A DNA stretch of 64,000 nt from Clostridia bacterium (lineage in GTDB: Bacteria > Bacillota > Clostridia > Oscillospirales > Acutalibacteraceae). The notes under the pieces were generated by a model. It was not told where the DNA came from and ran no database searches. It saw only the letters and a list, made by a program, of their open reading frames with translations. Within the stretch, counting starts at the first letter, position 1, and each line of letters opens with the position of its first letter. Shown here piece by piece: positions 43,337-52,414 of this stretch. The stretch is taken from assembly GCA_017441385.1 (NCBI GenBank), contig JAFRXY010000074.1, positions 1 to 64,000 on the forward strand, given 5' to 3'. The translations under genes were made by a program, and so were the position numbers.

Positions 43337-43708
43337 TCAAAAACCGTTATAATAATTGATCAGGAGAGCAAGTGTAAGTATGAGCATGAATACCGACAGA
43401 GATGTGTAATAAGTCCGGCGGGTCGCGTTTCTCCTGAATATGGAATGGGACAGGAAAAAAATGACGGAACAGCCAATGACGCAGGCGGCCACATCCACTG
43501 CGGTCACGATCGACATAGCGGCGGCGATTTCCTTAAGAAGTCTCGCTGCCTTCATAAAGCGGACAATGACTTCCGTGCCGATGATATGTCCGGCAGGAAC
43601 AAAAGCAATGGGCAAAAAAGACCTGCCGACGGTAGCATATCCTTTGCGGGTACACATGTAGGATGAAATCAGTACGATAAAAATAATGGCAACGCAAGCC
43701 GTAGTCAT
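43337..43708 (-). CDS. Small membrane protein of unknown function
   Basis: 123 aa with at least three hydrophobic segments (ACVAIIFIVLISSYM, VDVAACVIGCSVIFFLS and SLSVFMLILTLALLINYY) and basic loops. No family is recognised. It has a good ribosome site (AGGAGAG) and its own perfect promoter on the minus strand, so it is likely a real, expressed gene. It converges on recX. Confidence 0.65.
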   Translation of the reverse strand: MTTACVAIIFIVLISSYMCTRKGYATVGRSFLPIAFVPAGHIIGTEVIVRFMKAARLLKEIAAAMSIVTAVDVAACVIGCSVIFFLSHSIFRRNATRRTYYTSLSVFMLILTLALLINYYNGF

Positions 43709-43755
43709 ACAGCCAACTCTCCTGTCATGTTGTTGTAATTTAATCTATAAGCAAT

Positions 43756-43784
43756 ATTATATTTTATTACATGCAATATGTCAA
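43756..43784 (-). promoter_or_regulatory. Promoter of the small membrane protein
   Basis: Minus strand TTGACA (43784-43779), 17-nt spacer, TATAAT (43761-43756). Confidence 0.85.
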
Positions 43785-43895
43785 GTAAAAAAAAGACGAT
43801 TTATCTCTTTCCCGCCGTTTTGCTTGTGAAATCGAGCATGATATTATCCATACATGAATAAAAAATGAATAAAAATAAAAATCCTGTTAAAAGTG

Positions 43896-43925
43896 TTGTG
43901 AAAGCACTATTGTGTGTGCTATAAT
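43896..43925 (+). promoter_or_regulatory. Promoter of the nusB operon
   Basis: TTGTGA (43896-43901), 18-nt spacer, TATAAT (43920-43925), about 90 bp upstream of nusB. The rest of 43709-44013 is AT-rich with no other feature seen. Confidence 0.65.
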
Positions 43926-44013
43926 AGGGTTATTATTAAAAATGGGTTATTATCGGCTTTATTCCTGAAACAGGGTAATAAAATCAATATTACTTACATT
44001 ACGGAGGAATTTT

Positions 44014-44466
44014 ATGCTTACAAGACGTGAATCAAGACAGCAGGCTTTTGAATTTATCTTTGAGGAATCTTTTAACGGAAACGAGCCGGAGGAAATTTTC
44101 AGGAACGCGGGAGAAGCAAGGGATGCGGAAATATCCGATTATGCAAGACAACTGCTGAGCGGTGTTTCGGAACACAGGGAGGAACTCGACGGCTACATAT
44201 CTTCATTGCTTGTAAGACGCAGCATTCACAGACTTTCCAAAGTGGTACTCGCCGCCTTGCGGCTGGCGATGTATGAAATCATCTATATTCCCGACCTTGA
44301 CCCGACGGTTTCCATCAACGAAGCCGTGGAACTGACTAAACGGTTTTCCGGCAAGGACGAATCGGGTTATGTCAACGGCGTGCTCGGCAGCTTCCTAAAA
44401 AAATACCAGTCAGGTGAAATCAAGGCGCAAGAGAAGGCCGCCTCTCCCGAGGGTGAAGCGCAATGA
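44014..44466 (+). CDS. nusB: Transcription antitermination factor NusB
   Basis: 150-aa all-helical RNA-binding protein of the rRNA antitermination complex. It opens RRESRQQAFEFIFEESF and has the family segment LRLAMYEIIYIPDLDPTVSI followed by NEAVELTKRFSGKDESGYVN. GGAGG lies 8 nt before ATG. It heads a long plus-strand run and overlaps the next gene by 4 bp (ATGA). Confidence 0.95.
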   Translation: MLTRRESRQQAFEFIFEESFNGNEPEEIFRNAGEARDAEISDYARQLLSGVSEHREELDGYISSLLVRRSIHRLSKVVLAALRLAMYEIIYIPDLDPTVSINEAVELTKRFSGKDESGYVNGVLGSFLKKYQSGEIKAQEKAASPEGEAQ

Positions 44467-45407
44467 GCCTCATTCTCGGCATTGACACAAGCAATTACAC
44501 CACTTCCGCCGCACTTTACGACACACAGACGTCATGCATCATTCAGAGCAAAATGCTGCTGCCGGTCAAGCCGGGTGAAAAGGGCGTCCGCCAGAGTGAC
44601 GCCGTCTTTCACCACACGGTGCAGCTGCCGCAGGTGATTTCATCGCTGAAAGAAAAAGCCGGCGGGTTTGCGGGGCTGGAAGGAATAGGCGTTTCCTCCC
44701 GCCCCAGAAATGCCGAAGGCTCCTACATGCCATGCTTCCACGTCGGATTATCAACCGGGCGGATTCTGTCCGGCGTGATGAATATTCCGCTGAAGGAATG
44801 CAGCCATCAGGAAGGGCACATCGCCGCCGCGCTCTATTCGTCCGGCAGGCCTGATCTGATGGAAGGCAGATTCATCGCCTTTCACGTTTCGGGCGGAACC
44901 ACAGAGGCGCTTCTTGTCACCGGAAACGGCAGAGGATTTGAATGTGAGCTGATCGCTTCCTCTCTCGACCTGAAAGCGGGACAGGCGATCGACCGCACCG
45001 CCGTGATGCTGGGTCTTCCCTTCCCCGGCGGCATGCATCTGGAAAAGCTGGCGGGCGAATGCGCCGACGAGATCAGATACAGACCAACTATGAGGGGCTG
45101 CGACTGCTCGCTTTCCGGCATTGAAAACAAATGCCGCAGGCTGAATGACGACGGCGTTCCGCACCCGTATATCGCCAAATTCTGCCTGACGGCGGTGATG
45201 AATTCCATTCTCGGCATGACCGGCGCTATTCTCGAACAATACGGCGAACTTCCCCTGCTCTACGCGGGCGGCGTCATGTCAAACGGGATGATGCAAAGCG
45301 AAATTGCTGCAAGGTACCCATCGGCACATTTCGCGGCGCCTGAGTATTCATGCGACAACGCCGCGGGCGTCGCCCTTCTTGCGGCGGCAGGTTTATTCCA
45401 TCATTAA
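44463..45407 (+). CDS. TsaD/Kae1-like ASKHA protein (paralog)
   Basis: 314 aa of the O-sialoglycoprotein endopeptidase superfamily: GIDTSNYTTSAALYD, the metal-binding HxxxH in SHQEGHIAAAL, SGGTTEALLV and a final GGVMSNGMM plus DNAAGVALLA. It is shorter and more diverged than the TsaD that makes t6A, so I treat it as the clostridial paralog found between nusB and xseA. Its substrate is unknown. Overlaps nusB (ATGA). Confidence 0.8.
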   Translation: MSLILGIDTSNYTTSAALYDTQTSCIIQSKMLLPVKPGEKGVRQSDAVFHHTVQLPQVISSLKEKAGGFAGLEGIGVSSRPRNAEGSYMPCFHVGLSTGRILSGVMNIPLKECSHQEGHIAAALYSSGRPDLMEGRFIAFHVSGGTTEALLVTGNGRGFECELIASSLDLKAGQAIDRTAVMLGLPFPGGMHLEKLAGECADEIRYRPTMRGCDCSLSGIENKCRRLNDDGVPHPYIAKFCLTAVMNSILGMTGAILEQYGELPLLYAGGVMSNGMMQSEIAARYPSAHFAAPEYSCDNAAGVALLAAAGLFHH

Positions 45408-45422
45408 ACGGCAGGGATAAGA

Positions 45423-46637
45423 TTGGACATTTTTTCTGTAAGTCAGATCAACAAATACATCAAAGGACTGATGGACGGCGACGGAATTCTCCGCGACGTC
45501 ACGGTGTCGGGAGAAATATCAAATTTCAAACGGCACAGCTCGGGACATTATTATTTTTCCGTCAAGGATCAGGATTCGGCGATTTCTGCGGCGATGTTCA
45601 AGTGGCAGAACCGCACGCTGACCTTCCTTCCGGAGAACGGAATGAAGGTGCTGGTTCACGGCCGCATTTCGGTGTATGAGCCTTCGGGACAGTATCAGAT
45701 GATTGCCGACAGCATCCGCCCGGACGGCGTGGGGGCGCTCTATGAACAGTACGAGCGGCTGAAACGCGCGCTGGAAAAAAAGGGCTATCTGGATCCTTCC
45801 CGCAAAAAGCCCATTCCGCAGTTCCCGCGCAAAATCGCGGTCGTCACATCGCCCACCGGCGCGGCGATACGCGATATACTCAATATTCTCGGAAGGCGCT
45901 ATCCCCTCGCGGAGGTTGACGTTTATCCTTCGGAAGTGCAGGGTGAAAACGCTCCCGCTATGCTTGCGTCGGCCATTTACGCGGCAAACCGCAACGCGGA
46001 CTGCGACGTGATCATCACAGGGCGGGGCGGCGGCTCGATGGAAGACCTATGGGCGTTCAACAGCATCGAGGTCATCAAGGCGATCATTGATTCCGAAATT
46101 CCGGTTATTTCCGCCGTGGGACATGAAACCGACTTCACGCTGAGCGATTTCGTCGCCGATCTCCGTGCGCCCACCCCCTCGGCGGCGGCGGAACTGGCAA
46201 CCCCCGACAGCGCGGCGGTTCTCGGTTACCTTGCCCATTTCAGAGCCAAAACAACCGCGGCGCTGGAGAACAGAATCAGCATGTTTGAGAACAGAATTGC
46301 ATCGGTGATGAACACACAGTGCATGAAAAACCCCCTTACCTTCACCGAAAACAAAACCAGACAGCTTGACGAAGTGCTTTCACGCATTGATCATTCCATG
46401 AACGAGAAGATCAATTCATGTGAATCGGATCTCAGGGAATGCGCTTCGAAACTTGCCGCCCTCAATCCCCTTGCCGTTCTCGCCAGAGGATACGCGGTGG
46501 TCTATAAGGACGGTGAGCCGCTGCATTCGGTTTCCGGAATGCAATGCGGAAATGCAGTCAATATTCGATTTATGGACGGCAGCGCACAGTGCCGTGTGGA
46601 AAGTACAATATCGGAGGATCTGAATCAATATGAGTGA
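45423..46637 (+). CDS. xseA: Exodeoxyribonuclease VII large subunit
   Basis: 404 aa; degrades single-stranded DNA from either end together with XseB. The OB-fold domain starts SVSQINKYIKGLMDGDG and contains VSGEISNFKRHSSGHYYFSV; the catalytic part has AVVTSPTGAAIRDIL, ITGRGGGSMEDLWAFN and GHETDFTLSDFVADLRAPTP. The start is TTG. It overlaps xseB by 8 bp. Confidence 0.96.
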   Translation: MDIFSVSQINKYIKGLMDGDGILRDVTVSGEISNFKRHSSGHYYFSVKDQDSAISAAMFKWQNRTLTFLPENGMKVLVHGRISVYEPSGQYQMIADSIRPDGVGALYEQYERLKRALEKKGYLDPSRKKPIPQFPRKIAVVTSPTGAAIRDILNILGRRYPLAEVDVYPSEVQGENAPAMLASAIYAANRNADCDVIITGRGGGSMEDLWAFNSIEVIKAIIDSEIPVISAVGHETDFTLSDFVADLRAPTPSAAAELATPDSAAVLGYLAHFRAKTTAALENRISMFENRIASVMNTQCMKNPLTFTENKTRQLDEVLSRIDHSMNEKINSCESDLRECASKLAALNPLAVLARGYAVVYKDGEPLHSVSGMQCGNAVNIRFMDGSAQCRVESTISEDLNQYE

Positions 46638-46860
46638 GAAAAGCGCACAACCCAAGAGTTTTGAATCGGCTATGCTCCGGCTGGAAGAAATTGCCGATCT
46701 TCTGGAGGACGGAGAAGCCGAACTCGCCCGCTCTCTTGAATTATACAAAGAAGGCGCGGAGCTTGCCGCCTATTGCACACAGCAGCTCACGGATGCCAGA
46801 CAACAGGTCAACATGCTCTCCAAGGAGAGCTATTCCCAAGAAATCAAGGAGGACAACTGA
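46630..46860 (+). CDS. xseB: Exodeoxyribonuclease VII small subunit
   Basis: 76-aa two-helix protein: SFESAMLRLEEIADLLEDGE, then the ELARSLELYKEGAELA signature. It decorates XseA. Overlap with xseA and immediate linkage to ispA (spacer of 1 bp) show one operon, an arrangement usual in Firmicutes. Confidence 0.95.
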   Translation: MSEKSAQPKSFESAMLRLEEIADLLEDGEAELARSLELYKEGAELAAYCTQQLTDARQQVNMLSKESYSQEIKEDN

Positions 46861-46861
46861 C

Positions 46862-47749
46862 ATGAGTGATATCGTAAAGGAAAGACAGAACGAATGGCTG
46901 CCCCAAATCGAGGCGCATCTCGACAGATACACGGCCGACTGCGGCTCTATGCACCCGCTTCTGCTCGAAGCCATGCGCTACAGCCTTCTCGACGCGGGAA
47001 AAAGAATCCGTCCGATACTCGCGCTGGAATTCTGCCGCGCCGCGGGGGGCAACGCAATGGACGCAATGCCCTTCGCCTGCGGCGTCGAGATGATACATAC
47101 CTATTCGCTGATTCACGACGACCTGCCCTGTATGGATGACGACGACCTTCGCAGGGGCAAGCCTTCCTGTCATGTCAGATACGGCGAGGCGAATGCCCTT
47201 CTTGCGGGCGACGCGTTACAGCCGCTTGCCTTTGAAACCATGCTCACGGGGAGCAGAATCAAGCCCGAACTGACGCTCCGCGCCGCAGCCGTACTGGCTC
47301 ATGCCTGCGGAGCGGCAGGCATGGTGGGAGGTCAGGTAATCGATCTGGAAAACGAGGGAAAGCAGGTCGGACTTGAGGATATCCGCAGAATGGATTCCGG
47401 AAAAACCGGCGCCATCATCAAAGCCGCCTGCGTAATGGGCGTTATCGCGGCGGACGGCAGTGAAGAAATGATTGCGATAGCCGAAACATATGCTGAAAAC
47501 ATCGGCATTGCCTTCCAGATCACCGACGATATTCTCGATGTCACCAGCACGGCCGAAGTGCTGGGCAAGCCGGTGGAAAGCGACATCGGCAACGACAAAT
47601 CCACCTATGTTTCACTTCTCGGTCTGGAAAAGGCCCGTGAGGAAGCCGCAAGGCATACCGCTCTGGCGGTGGAAGCCGTTTCCGCTCTGGGTGAAAAAGC
47701 GGATTTTCTCGCGGCATTTGCGCAGATGCTTGTCAGCAGGATTAATTGA
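46862..47749 (+). CDS. ispA: Polyprenyl diphosphate synthase, farnesyl/geranyl type
   Basis: 295-aa short-chain prenyl transferase that joins isopentenyl diphosphate to allylic primers. The first Asp-rich motif is IHDDLPCMDDDDLRRG and the second is FQITDDILD, preceded by the GKRIRPILALE lysine/arginine site. The start is ATG 46862, with AAGGAGG 9 nt upstream within the xseB end. It stands four genes ahead of dxs-type neighbours, linking both ends of the isoprenoid pathway. Confidence 0.93.
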   Translation: MSDIVKERQNEWLPQIEAHLDRYTADCGSMHPLLLEAMRYSLLDAGKRIRPILALEFCRAAGGNAMDAMPFACGVEMIHTYSLIHDDLPCMDDDDLRRGKPSCHVRYGEANALLAGDALQPLAFETMLTGSRIKPELTLRAAAVLAHACGAAGMVGGQVIDLENEGKQVGLEDIRRMDSGKTGAIIKAACVMGVIAADGSEEMIAIAETYAENIGIAFQITDDILDVTSTAEVLGKPVESDIGNDKSTYVSLLGLEKAREEAARHTALAVEAVSALGEKADFLAAFAQMLVSRIN

Positions 47750-47767
47750 CCTTGGAGGCGAATTGCA

Positions 47768-48229
47768 ATGAAAACACTGATGGCATTGCTTCATAATTAT
47801 GTATTGGTATGCACACTTTCGTCATGGGCGACCGCGCAGGTGCTCAAGCTCATTATCAATTATGTCATTCACCGCGAAGTGCAGCTGGAACGTCTTTCCG
47901 GCGCGGGCGGAATGCCCAGCGCACATTCCGCAACGGTAACCGCGCTGGTGATTTCCTGCGCCCGCTATGAAGGTATCGGCTCGACATTCTTTGCCATAGC
48001 GGTCGCGCTGGCCGCCGTCGTGATTTACGATGCAATGGGAGTCAGGCATGAGGCCGGAGAACACGCGAAGATCATCAATCAGATGCTCAAGGAATCCAAG
48101 TCAGGCGCCGAAGATAACGAGGACCCCGATTTCAAGGAGCTGAAGGAAATGCTCGGACATACTCCCATCGAAGTGGTGGGCGGAGTCATGACAGGCATTC
48201 TTGTTCCTTTGATTATTCCTATTCTGTGA
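47768..48229 (+). CDS. DUF212 (divergent PAP2) membrane protein
   Basis: 153 aa with 3-4 membrane segments. The LSGAGGMPSAHSATVTALV segment has the PSAHS core of PAP2 phosphatases, and VIYDAMGVRHEAGEHA is the second family motif. Probable lipid phosphatase-like activity is unproven. It lies between ispA and dxs, as in many Firmicutes, which hints at undecaprenyl or prenyl phosphate handling. Confidence 0.88.
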   Translation: MKTLMALLHNYVLVCTLSSWATAQVLKLIINYVIHREVQLERLSGAGGMPSAHSATVTALVISCARYEGIGSTFFAIAVALAAVVIYDAMGVRHEAGEHAKIINQMLKESKSGAEDNEDPDFKELKEMLGHTPIEVVGGVMTGILVPLIIPIL

Positions 48230-48285
48230 TGGAAAGGAATAACGGTTTATTCTGATTATTAAATCACTTCAAGGGTGGTAAAGCA

Positions 48286-50169
48286 ATGTCTGATTCATTA
48301 TTGGATAAGATCAATTCACCTGCCGATATAAAACATTTCAGCAGAGAGGAAATCGACAGGCTCTGCGAGGAAATAAGGTTTCGGCTCATTGAAACGGTTG
48401 CCCAGAACGGAGGGCATCTCGCTTCCAATCTCGGAGTGGTGGAACTCACTGTCGCCATGCACCGGGTATTCGATTCGCCTCACGACCAGTTTGTATTCGA
48501 CGTGGGACACCAGTGCTACACCCACAAGCTGCTCACCGGCCGCAGGGAGTGGTTTTCCACCCTGCGCACCGAAAACGGAATGTCGGGGTTCCCGAAACCT
48601 TCCGAAAGCGAGCATGACCCCATGATTGCGGGACACAGCAGCACTTCCATTTCGGCGGCGAGCGGTCTTGCGGCAGCCAAAAAGCTCAGGGGCGACGACG
48701 GCTGCGTGGTGGCGGTAATCGGCGACGGTGCGCTGACCGGCGGCATGGCTTATGAGGGGCTGAATAATTTAGGCCGGATGCACGAGCGCGTCATCGTTAT
48801 TCTCAACGACAACAAAATGTCGATTTCCAAAAATGTCGGTTCCATGGCGCGTTATCTGGCGGGAATCCGTACGCGCAGGGGATACATTCGCGTCAAGACC
48901 AAAATTTCAAGAGTGCTGCAAAAAGTTCCCTTTGTCGGAATCAAGATAAACAATCTTCTCTTCCGCTCCAAAAAGGCGCTCAAGGGAGCCATTCTCCACC
49001 GGCGCGGAACGATTTTTGAGGATATGGGCTTTCTTTACATAGGCCCTGTGGACGGTCACAACGAAAAGCTGCTTGAACGCACGCTGAATGTCGCCAAGTC
49101 CATGAGCAACCGTCCTGTGCTGATTCACATATGCACGGTAAAAGGCAAGGGCTATGAACCCGCCGAGCTGAAGCCGAAGACATTTCACGGAATATCCGGT
49201 TTTGACATCGACTCGGGCGAACCCAAGCACGGCACCATGACGTTTTCCGACGTCTTCGCTGAATGTCTGAGCGAATTCGCCGGGGAGGACGAAACCGTAT
49301 GCGCCGTCACCGCCGCCATGAAATCCGGGACATCCCTCTCGGACTTCGCTTCCACCTACCGCCGGAGATTTTTTGACGTCGGAATTGCGGAGGCACACGC
49401 GGTCACCTTCTGCGCGGGCATGGCGGCCAACGGAATGCGTCCCGTCTTCGCGGTTTATTCCAGCTTTCTCCAGCGGGGATACGACCAGCTGATTCACGAC
49501 GTCGCCATTCAGAATCTCAATGTGACATTCGCGGTCGATCGCGCGGGAATCGTCGGAGAGGACGGCGAAACCCATCAGGGGCTTTTCGATACCGCCATGC
49601 TGGGCACCATTCCCAATATTTACATTTACTGCCCCTCCTATTTCAGCGAGATGAAGCCCATGCTCTACAAGAGCATGTACCTCTACAGCGGGCCTTCGGC
49701 GGTTCGCTATCCGAGAGGCTCTGAAAAATTCAAGCCGGAAGGCTTCGTGGCGGTGGGAAACGATTACGATATCCTAGACAATGGAGGCGAAATGCTGGCG
49801 GTTACCTACGGCAGAATCTTCGGCAATCTCTGTCAGGCAGCCGAAAAACTGAGCAGTGAAGGGCGCAAGGTCAACCTTCTCAAGCTCGGACTTGTCAAGC
49901 CCATTCCGGAGGAGGCGGTCAAAGCGGCAGCGGCCTACCGCACCGTTGTCTTCTTTGAGGAAGGAATCAGGCACGGCGGTGTGGGCGAAGACTTCTGTTC
50001 CCTTCTCTGCGCTAGCGGCTGGAAGGGCAGCTTCTCCCTGATTGCGGTAGAGGACAGATTTGTCCCTCACGCCTCTGTCGATTCCGCCCTTGCCAGACTG
50101 GGACTGGATGCCAAAGGAATGTATGAAACATTGAAACAAAATGATCCGCTTTCGGCGGACTCGCAATAA
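48286..50169 (+). CDS. dxs: 1-deoxy-D-xylulose-5-phosphate synthase
   Basis: 627-aa thiamine-diphosphate enzyme, first step of the MEP isoprenoid pathway (pyruvate plus glyceraldehyde 3-phosphate). Seen are GHLASNLGVVELTVAMH, the TPP motif GDGALTGGMAYEGLNN, the catalytic Glu in DVGIAEAHAVTFCAGMA, and the YSSFLQRGYDQL and DRAGIVGEDGETHQG segments. Length is normal. Upstream AGGGTGG is the ribosome site. Confidence 0.97.
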   Translation: MSDSLLDKINSPADIKHFSREEIDRLCEEIRFRLIETVAQNGGHLASNLGVVELTVAMHRVFDSPHDQFVFDVGHQCYTHKLLTGRREWFSTLRTENGMSGFPKPSESEHDPMIAGHSSTSISAASGLAAAKKLRGDDGCVVAVIGDGALTGGMAYEGLNNLGRMHERVIVILNDNKMSISKNVGSMARYLAGIRTRRGYIRVKTKISRVLQKVPFVGIKINNLLFRSKKALKGAILHRRGTIFEDMGFLYIGPVDGHNEKLLERTLNVAKSMSNRPVLIHICTVKGKGYEPAELKPKTFHGISGFDIDSGEPKHGTMTFSDVFAECLSEFAGEDETVCAVTAAMKSGTSLSDFASTYRRRFFDVGIAEAHAVTFCAGMAANGMRPVFAVYSSFLQRGYDQLIHDVAIQNLNVTFAVDRAGIVGEDGETHQGLFDTAMLGTIPNIYIYCPSYFSEMKPMLYKSMYLYSGPSAVRYPRGSEKFKPEGFVAVGNDYDILDNGGEMLAVTYGRIFGNLCQAAEKLSSEGRKVNLLKLGLVKPIPEEAVKAAAAYRTVVFFEEGIRHGGVGEDFCSLLCASGWKGSFSLIAVEDRFVPHASVDSALARLGLDAKGMYETLKQNDPLSADSQ

Positions 50170-50188
50170 GCGTAAAGGATGGAATGAT

Positions 50189-50989
50189 TTGAGCGATAAA
50201 ATCAGACTGGACACAGCGGTATTCGAGGCGGGACTTGCCGACAGCCGTGAAAAGGCAAAGGCGATGATCATGGAGGGAATTGTCTTTGTGAATAATCAGA
50301 AAGAGGACAAGCCGGGGACTCAGATCCGCTCCGACGCGAAGATCGAGGTGCGCGGCGAAAAACTCCCCTTCGCCAGCCGCGGAGGGCTGAAACTTGACAA
50401 GGCGGTCAAGGTGTTCTGCATTGATCTCAAAGACAGAATCTGTATGGACGTGGGGGCTTCTCACGGCGGATTTACCGACTGCATGCTCCAGAACGGCGCG
50501 AAAAAGGTCTATTCGGTGGACGTGGGCTACGGACAGCTTGTCTGGAAACTGCGCAACGACCCGAGGGTGGTCAACATGGAGCGCACCAATATCCGCTATG
50601 TGACCCCGGAACAGATAGACGACCTGCTGGATTTCGCCAGTGTGGACGTCTCCTTCATTTCCCTTTCGCTGGTGGTGCCGGTGGTTCGCAGGCTTCTCAG
50701 GGAAAACGGGGAGATTATGTGTCTTATTAAGCCCCAGTTCGAAGCCGGCAAAGGCAAGGTCGGCAAGAAGGGCGTTGTCCGGGATCCGGAAATACACTGT
50801 GAAGTCATTCAGAAAATCCTTGCCCTCATGCACGAAAATCGATTCCGTGTCATGGGACTGGATTATTCGCCCATAAAGGGGCCGGAAGGAAACATTGAAT
50901 ATCTGATATACGCGGCAAAGGACGAAGACGCTCCTGTCTTTGAATGTGACGTAAAGCAGCTTGTCAGCGAATCACACAGCCGGCTGTGA
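50189..50989 (+). CDS. TlyA-family rRNA 2'-O-methyltransferase
   Basis: 266 aa: an N-terminal S4 RNA-binding domain (RLDTAVFEAGLADSREKAKA) and an FtsJ-like methyltransferase with the SAM pocket MDVGASHGGFTDCML and the K-D-K-E-type residues further on (DVSFISLSL, LIKPQFEAGKGKVGKKG). The start is TTG 50189 with AAAGGATGG upstream; the frame itself opens earlier, overlapping dxs. Cytotoxicity names of the family do not imply a toxin here. The dxs-tlyA-NAD kinase-argR-recN order is a classic Firmicutes block. Confidence 0.92.
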   Translation: MSDKIRLDTAVFEAGLADSREKAKAMIMEGIVFVNNQKEDKPGTQIRSDAKIEVRGEKLPFASRGGLKLDKAVKVFCIDLKDRICMDVGASHGGFTDCMLQNGAKKVYSVDVGYGQLVWKLRNDPRVVNMERTNIRYVTPEQIDDLLDFASVDVSFISLSLVVPVVRRLLRENGEIMCLIKPQFEAGKGKVGKKGVVRDPEIHCEVIQKILALMHENRFRVMGLDYSPIKGPEGNIEYLIYAAKDEDAPVFECDVKQLVSESHSRL

Positions 50990-51026
50990 GCCTTCACGCC
51001 TTTGCCCGTCAAATGGGGAATGCAAT

Positions 51027-51878
51027 ATGGTTCTGCTGGTTACGCCGAACAACGACAAAGCCGGCATTTACGAAAGCACCGCAAGGCTCTGCAAAGCACT
51101 GCACGAGCATGGCGCCACCGTCTGTATGCTCAGTTCCGACAGCGAGAAATACTACAACTGCTGCGACGTTTCGGGCGGCAATATCAATGAGCTTACAAAA
51201 AAATGCGACGCGGTCATTGCTCTGGGGGGCGACGGGACGATTCTGCGCTCCGCCACCATCGCGGCGGTCTATGACAAGCCGGTTCTGGGACTCAATCAGG
51301 GAAGGCTCGGCTTTATGGCGGGTCTGGAAATGAGCGAGCTGGAGCTTATTTCGCGCCTTTTCACCAAGGAATACGAGATTCAGCGCCGCATGATGCTCGA
51401 TGTCGCCGTCCGTCACAACGAGAAATGCAAATACCGCAACATCGCGCTCAACGACGTGGTGCTTTCACGCGGCGCTATGTCGCACATCATTGATTTCAGA
51501 ATCATGCACAACAGCGACGCCTGTCTGGAATACCGCGCTGACGGCATTATTATTTCCACCCCTACGGGTTCCACCGCCTATTCCCTTTCCGCAGGCGGGC
51601 CGGTGGTGGATCCGAGTGTCAAGAGCATTATTCTTACGCCGGTATGTCCTCATTCTCTCTGCAACCGTTCGGTCATTTTTTCCAGCGATTCATTTCTTGA
51701 CATTGAGCCTACCGTCATATTCGACAACGAGCTGTATCTGACCATCGACGGAGACGGCGCATTCCGCATGGAAAAGAATTATACGCTGCATATCAGGCGT
51801 TCAAAGGTAAACGCAAAGTTCATTATTATTAAGCAAAACAGCTTTTCAAGGGTATTTACCGAGAAAATGCTTCATTGA
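51027..51878 (+). CDS. nadK: NAD kinase
   Basis: 283-aa enzyme that phosphorylates NAD to NADP. The GGDGT motif is in VIALGGDGTILRSATIA, the NE/D-type region is NDVVLSRG, and SPTGSTAYSLSAGGPVV-like sequence (reading STPTGSTAYSLSAGG) follows. ATG 51027 is chosen; the frame opens further upstream within tlyA but without a ribosome site. Confidence 0.95.
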   Translation: MVLLVTPNNDKAGIYESTARLCKALHEHGATVCMLSSDSEKYYNCCDVSGGNINELTKKCDAVIALGGDGTILRSATIAAVYDKPVLGLNQGRLGFMAGLEMSELELISRLFTKEYEIQRRMMLDVAVRHNEKCKYRNIALNDVVLSRGAMSHIIDFRIMHNSDACLEYRADGIIISTPTGSTAYSLSAGGPVVDPSVKSIILTPVCPHSLCNRSVIFSSDSFLDIEPTVIFDNELYLTIDGDGAFRMEKNYTLHIRRSKVNAKFIIIKQNSFSRVFTEKMLH

Positions 51879-51894
51879 TAATTCTGACGGGACA

Positions 51895-52359
51895 GTGATC
51901 ACTTTGAAAAACAACAGGCAAAAGAGAATACTTGAAATCATCCGGTCGCAGAACGTCGGTACGCAGGAGGAGCTTCTGCTCAGACTGTGTGAATCCGGGT
52001 ACAGCGTCACGCAGGCGACGGTTTCCAGAGATATCAATTCTCTGCGGCTGGTCAAGGTGCCGGACGGTTCGGGCGGCTATAAATACGCCGAAACAGGTGT
52101 AAAAGATCCGGCGGGAAGGTCAAGATTCCTCGCTATGTTTACCGAAAATGTCACCTCCGTTGCGCGGGGACAGAATGTCGTATGCGTCAAATGCCTGACC
52201 GGAATGGCGCAGGCGGTCTGCGCTTCGCTCGACAGCGTGGGCAGAGAGCCCATCGTCGGCACCCTCGCGGGAGAAGACACGATCTTTGTCCTGTGCAAGA
52301 ACGAGAAAGACGCGGAGGCGCTTGCCGAAGAAATGCAGAAGATGCTTCTGCGAGCCTGA
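51895..52359 (+). CDS. argR: Arginine repressor ArgR
   Basis: 154-aa hexameric regulator of arginine metabolism. The N-terminal winged helix is in RQKRILEIIRSQNVGTQEEL and TQATVSRDINSL; the C-terminal oligomerisation and arginine-binding domain has VARGQNVVCVKCLTGMAQAV and GTLAGEDTIFVLC. GTG 51895 or TTG 51904 could be the start. No ARG box is recognised in this window. Confidence 0.93.
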   Translation: MITLKNNRQKRILEIIRSQNVGTQEELLLRLCESGYSVTQATVSRDINSLRLVKVPDGSGGYKYAETGVKDPAGRSRFLAMFTENVTSVARGQNVVCVKCLTGMAQAVCASLDSVGREPIVGTLAGEDTIFVLCKNEKDAEALAEEMQKMLLRA

Positions 52360-52414
52360 ATTCATCATATATTTCGCCTCATTGACTTGAAGGCACGGGG
52401 ACGGTTATCATTAA

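Noticed and set aside
50189..50989. Hemolysin, as TlyA is sometimes annotated
   Set aside because: The S4 plus FtsJ-type methyltransferase architecture and the dxs-to-recN context point to rRNA methylation.
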